Assembly (NCBI RefSeq): GCF_037975245.1
Contig: NC_092571.1
Coordinates: 16,179,917-16,243,916 of the forward strand
Length of the DNA stretch: 64,000 bases
Direction: 5' to 3'
From: Apostichopus japonicus
Taxonomy: Eukaryota > Echinodermata > Holothuroidea > Aspidochirotida > Stichopodidae
Positions within the stretch are counted from its first letter, which is position 1. Each line of letters starts with the position of its first letter. Shown piece after piece: positions 26,501-41,500 of this stretch. The notes under the pieces are model-generated. The model saw only the letters and a list, made by a program, of their open reading frames with translations. It searched no databases and was not told where the DNA came from. Position numbers and translations under genes: made by a program.

Positions 26501-29500
26501 AATTTTTAGGATTTTCAACATTTGTTGTGACTTCCATTGGTTGATACTGTAGGATGCAGTAAACTAACGACCAGCTACTTGAAATATTGAATCAAGTGGA
26601 TGACAGGGCATTTCACTGATTTGTGCTCTCGACGATATAAAGTATGACTCAAAAGTTCATCATAATTGCACTTGCTTATACTTGTTAATATGCAATGGTT
26701 GCCCTTAAACTCTGATATTTATTTTTAATCGATTGAGATGCAAATGTGAATGGATTTCGAGGCACTGAGTCAAGTTTGAAATGAAATCGTCAACTTACTG
26801 GTTATGCTATTAGAGTGGGGTACCATTAAAAGGAGCTATATAGAAGAAAAAAACAATTACTAGTTAAAAAATAAAAACTCCTTTTGGCCATTCTGCTGTG
26901 AAATCATTGTTGTTAACGATTGGCATAGGCTGGATACTATATATATCAGGAGCAATAACCGTATCCGAGACAATTTGTTGGCAAATGGTGATTACAAAAG
27001 ACTTTTGTTAAAAGGCAATTAAATATTAGATTCGTTCAGAACACCGGAATCTCTCTTTTACTCGGCCAAGTGCAAATCAGCTATGACTTTTGTCATTTTC
27101 TTCAATAGTGCTCAAACAAAATTTTCAGTGCTTCGTCACCACCCCCACCAAGCATACCAAACTGCTTAGGTAAACATCCCAGTCATATCCTGTAAATTAT
27201 ATCAGGGAGTGTCAACTCCCTGTTTTCCTTTCTTTCTTTACGTTGTGCCTCGAAGTGAGTAAAAACCACTAATACAAGGTTTATACAGCTTAACACTGAA
27301 CACAAGACTTATATTGTAATTTTCCGGTCGGTCGAGAGTAGTAAGTACAGTATATAAGCCAAATCCTGTTTATGGGTGAGTGGATACTGTCAGTTGATTG
27401 CTGTGTGCAAGAAGGTTATTCATCTTTGCATTATTTCTGGTAACAAAGTAACCTCTGCAATCGAGAATAGGTTTGGAATGTAATGTAGCAATAACAGTAA
27501 CTTCACATGAGCCAGAACTATGTCTATGACACATCTACAGTATGTGAGTAATATGAAGAATAACATTCCCATAACAAAGTTAACAAATAACAATAACATA
27601 ACTCTCACATTGTTTGGAGACTACCTGAGTGGATGGCTTGTGGACATATGAAGTCAATGAAGCCCTCTTCCCCCCCCCCCCCCCCGCCCCCCTCCTTATT
27701 TTATAGCCTTTTGGTAGAGCAAATCAAAGTATTCTGAAACCCTACATAAGTAAGTGTTGAATAAATACTGCTAGTTTTACATGAAAGAGTTTATTCTTCT
27801 TGAGCAGCTTATGATGTAGTGCAGCACCACTCCACCTCAGCAAGTGGTTTCGTATTGTAGTTTAACTGTCTTCCCCAGGCTAGCAAAAAGTACTATTGAA
27901 CTTGCAACTCTGCCACTGGCCTGCATGGCTGGCCTCTGTGCGAAATATGACGAGAGCATGCACGTATGTCACGTCTAAATCTCAGTGCGAAGGCTCGGGC
28001 GAGTAAACTCGACCATAATTTTTGAGAGATTCGCAACTCTTGCTAAGCAGCCCAGTAACGACTTCTGTGCATTTGGGTATGCAACTGCATTGGTATTCCA
28101 GAATCATTCGGGAATTAACGGGAGTCGTCCAAGTCTAATTCGTGTATGAATATTCATAGGGGTTTGAGCAGAGCCTGTAGGTGATCATTCATCAGATTCT
28201 TGCATATTTTAATTTTGGCATCTCAGTGTATATATATCTATATAATACAGTACATAAGTTGTATATATAATGTATATGTAGTATATAAATATATATATAT
28301 AAAAGTTGTATAATATATCATATTTATGTAGTATAATATATTAGTTATAACAATGCGTAGATGGATTGGAAGTGGCTGTATATATACACAAGACTGTTAA
28401 AGACCAGACAGAGTTTCTGACAGTTAATCAATAATTGTCTTTCTTTCTTAATCCACACAGAAATCTAACAAAGGCAGCAACATGGCTAAACCGGGTCATG
28501 AACCGGCCAGACAGACCAGCAGCGGGGGTCACATTATACCAGCCTCCTCCCTGGACATACTCGACAGAGAACTTGGTAGGGGGGAGTTTGGCAAAGTTAT
28601 GCAGGGAATATGGACCAATTCTGAAAACCAAAAGGTAAGCTGCAGAACACTAATTTTCTTTAGTTTTAATAGAACTTTCTCAGTGCCTAATCCACAAAAG
28701 GGATGAGTATTTTTTGAGAGAAAGTTTGTTGCATGTTGGTAGAAAGAAGAATATTTTTTTGGGGGGGGGGGGTGTAGGTTTCTGTTGCCAAGTGTATTTT
28801 GAATGTATTTTGTCAAGCACAGTGTAATGTTTACAACTCTGGAACCTGCACACCGTAGGCTTGTATGTGGCTTGACAGGCATCGAGAAGAGAGTACCGCA
28901 TCCGTTTGCGAGTTTGCTTGGTCCGAAAATACTAGCAGTGGCAGACGTAATTATTGACAATCATCTTCAAAAGCCTGCTGTTCTGAAGCAGAAAGTACCA
29001 TCCTTCTTTCAATTTACCATAATTTTTAATTTCAATCCCATTTTGCTCAAAATTTAATATTTCTATTAAATGACATATTGTACAGATTGTAAGGTGGGAA
29101 ATGGTTGAAACTTCTACATGGATAGAGATATCGATCCTTAAATACTGTAAGCGTCTGCATGGTTATTATGATTATTGCAATTTTCCTTATTTTCTGGGAC
29201 TGGAAGAGGGGAAAAAATTGATTTGAAGAGGGCAGAACCCTGGCTTGGAATGTAGATGATGATAAAGTCCCTGGTTGTGAAACTAAATCCATCAGGCATC
29301 ATTTCCAGAAGGATGAAAGCTATGGCTCTCTTTGAATGAGTTTTTGTTATGTAAAGTGTTTTTAGTGAAAAGAGCAGACTATAAAAATATGCTAAGAGGA
29401 TAGATCAAGAAGGAAAAGAAGGCAGCTAAAAGCTCCATGCGCCCCCCCCCCCCCCCTCATAAGAAGATTACTGACATGAGTACAAAAAGCAGCTTTATTA

Positions 29501-32500
29501 GGTTTTGATCTGTTACTTTTCACATGCTTTATGATGTGTGGGTGTAATCTGCACATGGAAACCAAATGGTGACTTTAATTTGATCTGTCACAGGTTTATT
29601 TTCTACAAATTATCAAAGAAAACTTAGTACAAACTGATGTTTTACTTTACCGTACAATCTTGTCAGCCAGGTATTACAGGATTTTCAAACATGCTATTGC
29701 TGGAAAGAATTCATTAAGACTATGATAATGAATATTTAAAGTAGTATTAGTTTAATATGACCACCTCATAAAGTGAAATAAGGAATTTTACAGCTCCCAC
29801 CAAAGTTGAGGTACAGTGACCAAGTTTTCTGATGTTCCATGGGACCAACAACATTTGCATTTATTCATGTGCGTAGACTTAGGTGCATCTGCTATGAATA
29901 TATTATAAGGAACGGTAATTTATGTATCTACTATGAAAAAATTTGATGCTACCTGGCTGATTTCATCTAATGTGAAATTAATGTAAGCTAGGCTCAGTAT
30001 ATCTGAGCACTGTTGTTAGGTAGGCTAGTTGCAGCCTCATCTGTGAAAGTGTTGTAAGCTACAGTAGGCTCAGTATATCTGAGCACTGTTGTTAGGTAGG
30101 CTAGTTGCAGCCTCATCTGTGAAAGTGTTGTAAGCTAGGCTCAGTATATCTGAGCACTGTTGTTAGCTAGGCTAGTTGCAGCCTCATTTATGAAAGTTAT
30201 GTAGCTAAAAAGGAAAAGGAATCACAAAGTCTATGGGCTGTCTGCTCGGTTCTTAAAAACAAAATTCATCTCAAAATAATCAACTGTGTAAAAATCTTGC
30301 TTCGTTCTTATAACCAAGGGGAAAAAAAGACTTTTTTGTAATTGGAACTTTTGCTTGTAAATATCTGTTGTTATTACAAGTCAAGTAAAAATTTGCTTTT
30401 AGCATAAAACCCTAAACCGTTCAGGAAATCAATTTTGATGTAATACAGATAACAATACAGCTTTTATATTTCCTGAGGTGAGTAATTGTTGGGATGTGTG
30501 GGTGTTAGAATCTTACCACCAAACCGTCTGTTACCAAGTATCATTGATCAGAGAGACCACTGTTGTTGCCCATGGATGAGTCATGTCGTGTAGATTTTTA
30601 TGTACTTATTTGGTAATATTAAAAGATTCTTTTAAATGGATAGATCATTTTATTGTTTTACCAGGTTTGGAAAAAATTCTCTTGAGGTTAAAGGAATTAT
30701 TTTAGAAGTCAAACAGGGGAAGTAGGAATGGTAAACCAGGCATTTGGAAAATTGCCAGAAAATATGGGAGCAGAGATGATGACCTATTGTAGGTACCTGA
30801 GTGGTTTCTGGTAAAAAATCTGTGATCATTAAAACAGACTTATGTAGGATTCTGTGCCTCAGAGAAGTTCCATCCCATCTTAAAGGGTGTGAAGACTCGC
30901 GCAAAAAGAAAAGTCTCATGCCGGTAATCTGACCTAGTTTCGAATGAGGTGTAAGGGAAGTGTTAGACACCACCATCCATCCCAGAAAATACGCACACAG
31001 CTTGCTACCTTCGGTAATAAGACACTAGTGTACAGCTCTGCGGTCAATACCCACAGCACAATGTACAAATGATACAACGATGGACATCTCAGGTCCAGCT
31101 AAAGATAACAAGGTATCACGTTTCATTACTGTCTGCATTTTGCAGCGACAAGCAGAAAACTTCACTTGCAAGCATTGGAAAGTTAACTTTTTCAGAGCAC
31201 GGCACAAGGTTTGGGGCGAGTCTTCAATGCCTTTAACGAGGAAAGCATTGAAAGTTAACTTTTTCAGAGCACGGCACAAGGTTTGGGCCGAGTCTTCAAT
31301 GCCTTTAACGAGGAAAGCATTGTATAGCTCCAAATTATGCAAAACTGTAAAGACCACCAACGTGTAGTGAACTATGATCCAAAGAATCATATTTTTGTTG
31401 TCTTGCTAATCGAAAAAGCGGTCCTCCTCAAAAAAAAAGTTAAGAAACTCAAAGGCATGTATATATTTTATTTCCCTGGAATTTTTGTGTATTATCTGAA
31501 ACTCATAACAACAGTTTTGTGTACTACATTAGGTCATGACAAAAATGAGGTCATTTCACTGTGATATATGTCCTTCTCCCAAGGGTTTAAATCCCTGCCT
31601 TTTAAAAATGTTTATATAAGAGGGAATTTCTTGTCTAGGTCATATCCCAAAGGGGATATGACAGAAACTGTATTTAAATTAGAACAAAGAAGATTGATCT
31701 GCTTTGCCGTCTGCCAAAAAGTAATCTTCTGATGTAGTTAGAAGACTTGGCAATCAAAGGAGACATTTGACTATATTTGTTTTCAGCTACTGGAATCAAA
31801 CCCACTCATTCAAAGAGATCTTACTCATTTTAGATAACATAGTACTGTAATTCAGTGTTAGAAGGAAAGATTGTAGTACAATGTGGTTTGTGGCTGGCTT
31901 CACTTTAGGTAGTTAATCTAGTACTTTTTCAAGGGGATAGGAAGCCAACAGAAGCTGATTTGAAGGAAACCCTATCCAAAGTATCCATGTGATATATATT
32001 TATTGGATGGATACTAGCTTTTACAAAGCCCCCTTCTCTTTTGGATGACTATGGAGTTTTTAAGATACTACTGATGCAGGTGTGTAATCGCTGCATCCCC
32101 AGCCAACTAGGCCCCCCACCCCCTCCCCCCGCATCTGACAGACGACAGTGTACCTCAGCATCAAGACTGTTCTCTGATTCTGAGGGAAGGAGGAACACTT
32201 TCCATTCATCACCACCACTGCAGGTGTTTCGTAACCATTTGAAGGAACGGAACCAAAGCCCAGTTCCCAATCCTCAAGTTAGCAGAAATATCAGATTCAA
32301 GGAAGATGTCGCTTAACAAAGCTGAAACGTCGGAAACGTCAATAGAATTTGGTTTCTGGTTGGGATTTTGAACCTGGGGTGATATTTGGGACAGACAGGC
32401 ATGTATGCATACCGCTCATAGCTTAACCGTTTTGGAATTTTCATAAAAGTAATTTTCAGGGTTATTATTAGAAAAAGCTACTATCCTCAAAAAGATAGCC

Positions 32501-35500
32501 CCAAAACAGGCTGTAAATGACAACAAAATATCCTTATCTCTGATAGATAGTTAATTTGTTACAAAATGTAGTTTTATATTGAAATATTCAGATTTAATCC
32601 ATTTTACAACTTGACAACTGTTCCAATCCCCATCCACAGTCAACATGAAATTGATTTAACTTGAAAGCACCCCTTCTCCCTCCCCCCCACCCATCCCAAC
32701 CCTATTAGTTTTCTTTCATTTTTTTACACACATTGGGTATGGTGTTTCAATCAATTTAATTACATCTCTTTGAATTTTTGACAACCTTCGTGCTGGTGAA
32801 ACAGGAATTTAAGTTGTGTAACAGACAATTGAACAACCATGAAATGCAGTTAGCAACTGATATAAACAACACTAATTAATGTACTTTGTTATGTGTAATA
32901 TTGTTGTACTTGGCTTATACTGTCACTTCCTATCTCCCTGATTGTCAAGTTGTTAGGAAATCACAGACGGAAACTGATTAGGACAGTTTCCCTTTATTGT
33001 GAAACCTACTTTAATACAGTATTCCATTGCAGGGCAGAGCTTCCACATCGATCGTCTTAACGACGGCTGAGTTGTTATCCCAAAGGCAAACGCATGTCCT
33101 CTTTTGATCAAAGCATGAGGTAACCATTCCACCGCCGCATGAGTTTGTAAAAGCTTTCTCTTTCTATGTTCTTGTCTGTGCGAAGTAATTTATGTTTTGA
33201 TTTGGAAAAAAGTTGTATGTATAAAGAATAAAACTGTTGCATATTGTATTAGCCCCTCGCCCCTCCCCTGCCACTGGCAGACAGAATTACAAAAGAATCA
33301 TAGTGAACAGTACATTAATATATGTATATATGGGGTATAAGATAAACAGTTGAAAATTGTTGATCAAAAGGTTGCAGAAGAAAGCACCATTTTCATCTAA
33401 GCACCCTTCATTTTCCAACAATTTTCTCAAAGGGGGAGGGGTCTTTCACTTCCCTGAGACTCCTCTCGTGGACTACAACACATCTTGTCTCCCCCTCTCG
33501 CCCCCAAACAAATATGGTGGGTTTCACCCCGGTCTACAACACCTATATCCGAAGTGATGTTTAACATTATTAGCATCAGAGGAAGTTAAGTACTGATTGG
33601 CACCGTTCCTCGCTTCCCACGTCTATTTTAGCGTCGGAAATGTTTCCCTTGAGTCGAATCAGGAGATGCGTTGTGTTACATCTATTAGCACATTACCTCG
33701 ATATCAGATGCAGTGCGATGTACATTACATTATGCTGCGAATGAATTACGCTGGAGTGTGTGGCGATCACGAAATCCTCCCATAAATTAAGTACTAGGCT
33801 TACAATGTTTATAGTTTCAGTCAAACATGTATCCATCTTTGAGGCCTGCCACTTTATGAGAGGACAGAAACCTGCTTTATGAAAGAATCTAAGAGTTTGA
33901 AGAATAACAACAAAATTTGAAACGATATAAAGAAGAAGAAAGAAACAGCTGCTGTTTTGAGTTTTAAGAGAAAGTAGAAGAAATTCTTTTTGTGTGGTAA
34001 AAGGTCTCTACTAATTTTGAGATGCTACTTGTTGTAAATATTGCAAAAAGTCTTCAGAATGGGCGATTTGAAAGGACGATGAGGAAGTGGGTGTTGAACT
34101 GGAAGTGGGGACAGGGGAGAGCGAGGACTGATGTTAATAAATTTGGGACAGGTCATGGTAGAATGGAGAGCATGTGTTGTTTAGAGACAGGTAAGTATCA
34201 TCATTTATAAAATATCCAAAGCAGATATGTTGGGGGGTGTGGGGGAGGGAGGGAAGGGGGAAGGTGGAGGTTGGCAGGGTTAAGGGTTGCTTACTTGATT
34301 AAATAATTCAATAAAATTGTGGGACATATTTCTTATAACCCTGTAAAGTACTCATTTTAATTTTTCATTCCACGACACTCAAGGCATCACTCGTAGTAAA
34401 CTCTCTCCTCAACGTTGTCTGCACTTTCTCATCTACTTTGTCTAAGAATATTGTGGGGAAATTTGTCAGCAAAAATGTGAAAGATTTCTTTTTGTTTGGT
34501 GGTTATATCGATCATATCATATTTAATATTGTTGCTAATAGCAATGGGGGAGGTATGGTAGACACAGGTCATTTCATAAGCCATAGTTCATTCATTCAGA
34601 GGTTATGGAGAGGTGTGACTTCCTTCCCTGTCTACCCCCCAAAGTACTTGTTTTTTTTTTATCATCATCTGTTTGGGAAAAAGTCTTTCTGGAAGGGTTT
34701 TGAAATCGATGCAGGGTAATTATTATCCTCAGCCTGTAAACAAACCTGGATAATGTCAACAATTTTTTTGAAAAATCTGATGTTTTTTCTTTGTAGGTTG
34801 ACTCTTAAAAGGAAACTTTCAGGCTTTTGAATGATGTTATGCTTTGTGACGCTAAACATTTTTTTTTTTAAGATCACTTCCTCCTTTAGAGGGAGGAGTT
34901 AGAACTGTATTAGTAAATAGTCCCTGGATGTATATATTATAGATATTAGATAGATACCATACAGTATCAAAGGGTGAAATTTGAGTAGGGCAAAATATAT
35001 CCCTAGTATTTCATAGAAACCATATCACCATTAATCTACAGTACCTTGGCTACGCGGTAGGTATGAGAATAACATGATAATCGTACTATAGTTGTCAACA
35101 GATGTGTGGAGCTGCAATAGAGACAGTGGCGGAGCGTCCATACAGTCAGGGGGGCGGATGCCCCCCCCCCTGACGGACTCAAATGGACTGCTGGCGCCCT
35201 TTTCAGCTCTTTATCACTTTTATTCGCGATTATTGACTTTTTTATTGTGTTCTAATCTACAGTACCTATTGACATTTGTCACATTTTGTTGGTGTAATTT
35301 GGCGATGACACCTATTTATTCTTCGTTTATCTGCAAATTAGCCAGGCCTGGAAAGGGTCAATTCCGGCGATCTAGGGAGTATCTTTACTCAAAAAATCTC
35401 TGTACGCTACACGACAACCTGTGGTGGCGCTCCGCTTAGATAGTGTCGAAAGCGCCCTTACAGACCATTTTCGCCCCTCCTGACCAATACCCGTAGCTCC

Positions 35501-38500
35501 GCCACTGAATAGAGAAGAAGGATAAATTATCCCTCCTTATATGAAAAACTGTATTGTTGTACAAAGGTCATACTGTAGAATCAAGGGTGGAACAAGAAAG
35601 GTATACTGTCCCTGGGTGTAAGATACCATTTTGTCATAAGTTCAAGGGTGGAGTTATGGTATCAAGAAAGGTATGTTGTCCTGGGTGTAAGAACTATGCC
35701 ATTTTATCTTAGCACCAAAGGTGGAGTTAAGTAGATCAAACAAAGTATATTATCCCTGTGTGTAAGATACCATGTCATCATTAGTTCAATGGTGGAGTTA
35801 CAGTACGGTACTGCGAGAAATGTATATTGTCCCTGGGTAGACAATACCATTTTGTCATAGCTGCTTGGGTGGAGTTCAAGAGTGGAATCACAAGTTGTGA
35901 CGTAGATCCATGTTGTTGGGTGCATTATGCAGATATTATACTATACCCATAAAGTTACAGTTAAATATTTGTCAAGCAACAGAGGCATCAATACTCCTTA
36001 TTAGAAATATTAAACTACAGTATTTATTAGCTCTCATGTCGAGCGTGGGATTCTGCATTACTCGTCATCATGTTTGCAGTCAACACAGAATAAGTACACT
36101 ACTTACAAGTGGGTGAATTTTTGTACTGGCCTCCTGGGGTAAAGACATTTCCGTCTAAGAAAAGTAGGACAAGTTACAAGTTTTTTAAGCTTAAACAGAA
36201 GATATGATCCTTAAAAAATTAGTTTAACAATAGAACTCAAATATCAGAATACCAATCTGATTTGATAATTAAATTAAAAACAAGATGTATACAGTTCAAA
36301 TTTCTACCAGTTGCATAAGAATATATTTCAAATGCAATACACATTCTACATCAAAGTTTGTGTGTACTCTTCCTTAATACAACCTCGGTTTGTACAGGTT
36401 TTTGTAGCCCAAACATGTTGGAAACCGGATCAATCCGCTCCCAAAAAAACAGAAAAAGAAGAAAATTGACAAGATTGATGTAAGGTCTTCTCCATGTTAG
36501 AATGTTGTTTATCAAGTATAGAGTAGGTTTCAAGTTCATCTCCTGCACAGTTATATATCTCTCTGTCTCCTTTTCCCTGCTTGTTATCTATCCAAAGAAA
36601 TTTATTTTTCAGAGGGAGAAAGGTCACAACAAAACTTGGAATTGTTTATACTGGTGTGTCTGGCATTGTGTCTCTCTTGATGAGAGAGATGTACACCCTC
36701 CCAGGTTTTGTTTTAATCTCGCATTTTGCTGTTGTTGCATTAGTGTACATTATTGTAGGACAAGTGGCGTCAGTCATCCTACTACACACAGGCAAGTAGA
36801 GGGTGGGGGGGGGGGCAAAGGGGGTGACCGCCCACCCCCTTGAGCAAATTTTTTTTGTATGTTTTTATGATATCGCTAGTAATTTCAAAATAGAAAATGC
36901 TTAGATGCAACGTACAAGGCCTGGGAAGTGCCATTTCCAGCGATCTGGGAGGCATTTTCGGCCAAAATTTTGTGTACGCTTTGCGCCAACTCATGGTGGC
37001 GCTACGCTTAGATAGTTTCCAGTGCCGAATCTATGGCTGTAATAGTTTGCCTACAGCTTCGCTCCTCCCTTGGCAAATTCCTCGCTCTGGAAATCTTTAA
37101 TGTTTATATACCTAAACAGCTACATAATTTCTGCATCCCATCTGCAATTTAGACATGGCCGATATTCTGTGTTCAGTTCTTCAATCTACAACTTGATTTT
37201 TCCTTTAATGGTGGTGAACACTGTATTGTGATAGTTTAAATGTAACACACACCCTTTAAATTTGTAACGCCTTTCTCCTTTGAGGGCATTTCTGTCAGTA
37301 GCAGCACTCAGAGATTGGATGTGGACATATGCTGAGTGGAAGAGAGCGTGAGAGACCGGCAATGTGCGAAATAATATGCAAAGATGTTCTAATTGCTTCT
37401 AAGGCAGTCTTTTGACCTAAATTTGGCACCTTAGCTAGCTTGTCTCAACACCTCCAAGGAAGGGTTTATTCTTTAACGTCAGTCAAAATTAATATTTGAT
37501 GACATTTGGTATTCTGATATGTATATTATGTTAGCGTTATTGCAATGCTTGATATGACTGTCACAACATATTTTTTTTTCTTGAAAATGCCCTTTTGATG
37601 TTAAAAGTATAATTTCATCAAGCTCAGAGCTACATTTTGCACTTTGAGTTGGCCAAGTTTTCTGATGGTATTGAGATACAGATAGTATGAAAATCTTAGC
37701 AAGTTTCATTCTATAAGTGGTACTGTCCAAAATATAGATTCTCTCCCTCCTCCTTCAGCAATACCTGCCATTCTTTCTCACATTAAAGAGGGTGAAACTA
37801 GTTGCTCTAGTTTTGCTAGGGCAGTCTTCTACTCAAGATGTCTTAAGATGGAAGGCTCTCTTCCATTATCTTGCACCATAGTCGTCCCTTTCCCATCCTC
37901 TCCTCCTCTTGCCCTTCCCCTATCATCACCTTCCCTTCCCAACCCTCTCCTCCACCCTCTCCTCTTCTCCCACCCTCACATCTCCTTCCCACCCTCTCTT
38001 CTCCTTCTCCACTCTCACCTCTCCTTCCTCATCCTCTCCTCTTCTCCCACCCTCACATCTCTTTCCCACTCTCTCTTCCCGTTCCCCACCCTCTCCATCC
38101 CTTTTCCATCCTCTCCACCCTTTTCCCACCACCTCCTCTCCAGTACAGTCCAATCACACCCTTTCTCCCCCCCCCCCCCACCCCGCTACATCCACACTAA
38201 TGGTCTTACTGTACAGTGAATGTACCATAGGTGAAAACCACTTGTCTCTGAGTAAGTTAAGTCTTTGTTTCAGTATGCAATATATCCTACATGAATTTCC
38301 CCCAAACATAAGTTCATCATTTGTTTACACATGTGTGTATCACATCAACATCCAGCTTTGTACCCATTCATCGTGATGCATGCCAGTTGGCACTGCTGGT
38401 CGGTGGTATTAAATGGCTTAACAATCTGTGTGCTCTGTTCCAGATGTGAATCCTTAGGCAACACTTTCCTTGACCTTATTGGCCATTTCAAAGCAAAAAC

Positions 38501-41500
38501 CCCGATATCTGCATATAAAAATATATGTGTTTGAGTAGAAAATAATAATGACAATGAACTGATTGACCTTGGAGAGGTGTCAAGGTATTATTTTGGTATG
38601 GATTGTCAGTTCATTTTACTTTGACTGAGTCATCATACTGTGTTAGTTTTAGACAGATGTAGTAGTAGATATTAATTAAATACACAATGGACTGATTTTT
38701 TATTATCAAACAGATTTTTATTATTGAATTTTGATGTTCAAATGTTGCATGACAATGACAGTTTTCCAGTCCAAAATTGGGATTGTAAAGTACTTCATTA
38801 GCTTTGTTACATTTTTATTTTGATTGATGAAATCATTTAAATAAGTCCAAAATGTTGGAAAGTTGCTGATTTGCTGGGCCAGGGGGAGCAAGGCTGTTTT
38901 ACTTTAAAGATTTGTAAAAAAAAAAAAAATCTTTTTTCATGGTTGATGGTTTATTGTTACCGTGCTTGGAACAACTGTGTTGTTCATAATATAATTTTTT
39001 TCCCTTTTACACTGTTACTTCAAATTAATGTAAACTGAACATTTAAAAGTGATTTATTGCGTATAATTTTAATGTACTGTTGTGAAACTAAATTAGTTTT
39101 AAATTAACCATGAAGGAATCCACCCACCCATATATTTTTGTGCATGTGTGTGTCAGCTGTCTTTTCTTGTGCCAAATTCAGTGTTTTTGAGACAAAATTG
39201 GAAACAAGATCCTTCGACATTATTAATATACGGTGTCTAATAGGAATGAAAGCTGTCAAGCCGATATAAGGTTACTTAATCTTATCTGTAGTGACGCAGC
39301 GTTTCATTTATCTCACAACTTAATATTTAAAACAGTGATGTTATTACAATTACCCACTCTATATATGGCTGGGTTTGTTTGTCAGGACTGTGAAATATGA
39401 AAAGGTAGATTATGTTCCTGAAAAACAAACAAAATTAATCAGGAAGAGTGTAAAAATAAACTTGGCCATCAATTTTCTTTTTCCTTTTTTTAATTTTTAA
39501 ATTTTTTCCCCCTGATCATTGCAATTCAAAATGGTGTACAGTAAAGCCGTTGATGTATGAGTATGAATGACTGTATGTTTGTTTTGTTATTGCATCGAGT
39601 AATTCTAATAGTGGTCCACGCTTGAAGAAAAGTAAAAAATGGACAGGTACAGTAGATGTAGATAGAGGGACAGACGAACAGACACATTTTGTGCACATGT
39701 ATACAACAGTTTTATTCTATCTTGGTATTGTACAGTACTAAAGAATTGTATATTGTAACACCATACACATGTACTAGTCAATCTACCAACAGAGTTGCCA
39801 CTTTTAGCACTAATAACAACAGCTGTTTTTGTTTAATTTTTGGTCAAATTTTATTTTTAAAATTGTTCGATTTTGCTGTATCAACACCCTGATTTTTGTT
39901 AGAATTCGACTCAGAAGTTCAATGGCAGTGCAAATCATTTCATAACTTTTGATACTCTCGGTTTGTATGAGACTTCGTTAGCAAGTCCAAAATTTCCTGT
40001 TTAGTGTTTTCTATTAATATTTTTATTTTTTTATTTGGGGAGAAAAAAGCATGTAAAGTGGATGTCACTGCCTGACTAAGGAACTATTTGTGCAACATTC
40101 CGTTAGGATTGATGAAATTGCTAGAAGAAAAATTTGCTACGTCAACTCAAAAAGCATACAGGTGTGAAAGAAGAACAGGTCTGTAATTTCTGTGAAGAAA
40201 TAACTGTTTGGTATATCTGGTTAAACTGGTGAATTAAAGTTTTCTATTAACAACAATGAAGTATTCCGATAAAACTGTAAACAATAACATTCTTTCTCTC
40301 TGGTGGGCGATTCAAAGTTTCATTGAAAGCAATTGTGTTCGGAACGGCATTCCTTCCATTGTGTCACGACTGGATCGAGTCACTAAAATATCAAAACTGT
40401 AGTGACTCTAACTTAGATCTCTGCAAGGGCGGATCGAGGACTACATGAATAATTATTTATATTTGCTTTAGAATGATGCCTAGTTACAAAACGATGCAAA
40501 AAAAAACAAATACAGTTCTTACCGTTACAATATGACGTAGTAATCTGGAATTTGCAACCCCTTTTGTGTACCACCCCATTGAACAATCATTTGTCGTCAT
40601 AATTTTCCGACTCATTGAAAACACAGTTCAGATAATACCATGCATTTTTTTCTTAGCAATTGGTATTTGTACCCGTATCACCCCATTATGACAAACTTTT
40701 ATGCAATTAAACTGAACCCTGTGAAGCGGTGAATTTAATTTAGCTAAGTTACACCACTTTAATACCCTGATGGGGTTTTGTTTGTTACACATGTATGTAT
40801 AGCATGAGTCATGTACTGTCTCATGTATTAAATCTTATGTGGTACATTTCTCTTAATCATCCTACAATGTGTGCTGAGCAAGTGAGAACTGAATGATTAA
40901 TAAGGTCTGTGATTTGAAATGTACATATCTTTGTAATTTCATCGTGCCATCAGATTGCACAGCAGCCATCCTTGACATGGTTATATATATTTTAGTGTTC
41001 TCATTTTGGGGTTAGCAGTTTTGAAGCTTTTTTTCTTTTTTCTTTGATATTAAGCAGCGTATTGAGAGCACTGTATTATTTCTTTCAGATTTGATCAAGT
41101 ATGTTCATGCATTGTTGCTCTGTATCAAAACACTTGGTATAGATTGTAGCAATTGGAAAATAATTAAAATAACCTAAGTGTTCGTATCCTAGTCGTTCCT
41201 TCCTCCGTACATACTACCGCCAACGTCCCTCTTCACCTTATCCATTTTTCCCTCCCATGCTTGCTCAGTACCCACCTAGCCATTCCTTACCCCATTTGTT
41301 TCTTTTGCCTTCCACCTCTCCTGATTTTTATCCACTCCCCCTTCTCCTTCACTTCCCATCCCCTCCCATCACTCCCTATGTCATATTCCCTCCTACGTAA
41401 CCCCACTCTGGAGTACCTCGCCCCGCCCCCCCCCCATACTCTTTTCCCCTATCTCAACACTTTCACACGATTGTGAAAGCTAAAACTTTTAAATTAGCAA

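Larger units (their letters stand above)
11576..28460 (+). other. Intron 1 (16.9 kb), GC-AG borders
   Basis: Donor GCAAGT at 11576, acceptor cacacag at 28460. It contains several mobile elements and tandem repeats listed separately. The bases just after the donor (about 11597-11655) resemble 42845-42905 (aattcacagc, gtactccctcacctcat, gcattacc), so a dispersed repeat sits directly beside exon 1. No additional ACK exon was recognised; exon 1 and exon 2 join directly in phase 0. Confidence 0.7.

Noticed and set aside
31025-31390. Minus-strand frame with a repeated peptide (NAFLVKGIEDS)
   Set aside because: The repeat comes from a 72-bp DNA duplication whose length is a multiple of three; the opposite strand is open too.
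32041-32316. 91-codon frame with a proline run and RNIRFKEDVA end
   Set aside because: It looks somewhat protein-like but overlaps a C-rich run, lies inside intron 2 in the middle of the kinase domain, and matches no family I know.
37848-38376. Proline/serine/leucine-rich open frames of 109-155 codons
   Set aside because: They are the three readings of a polypyrimidine tract within intron 2.
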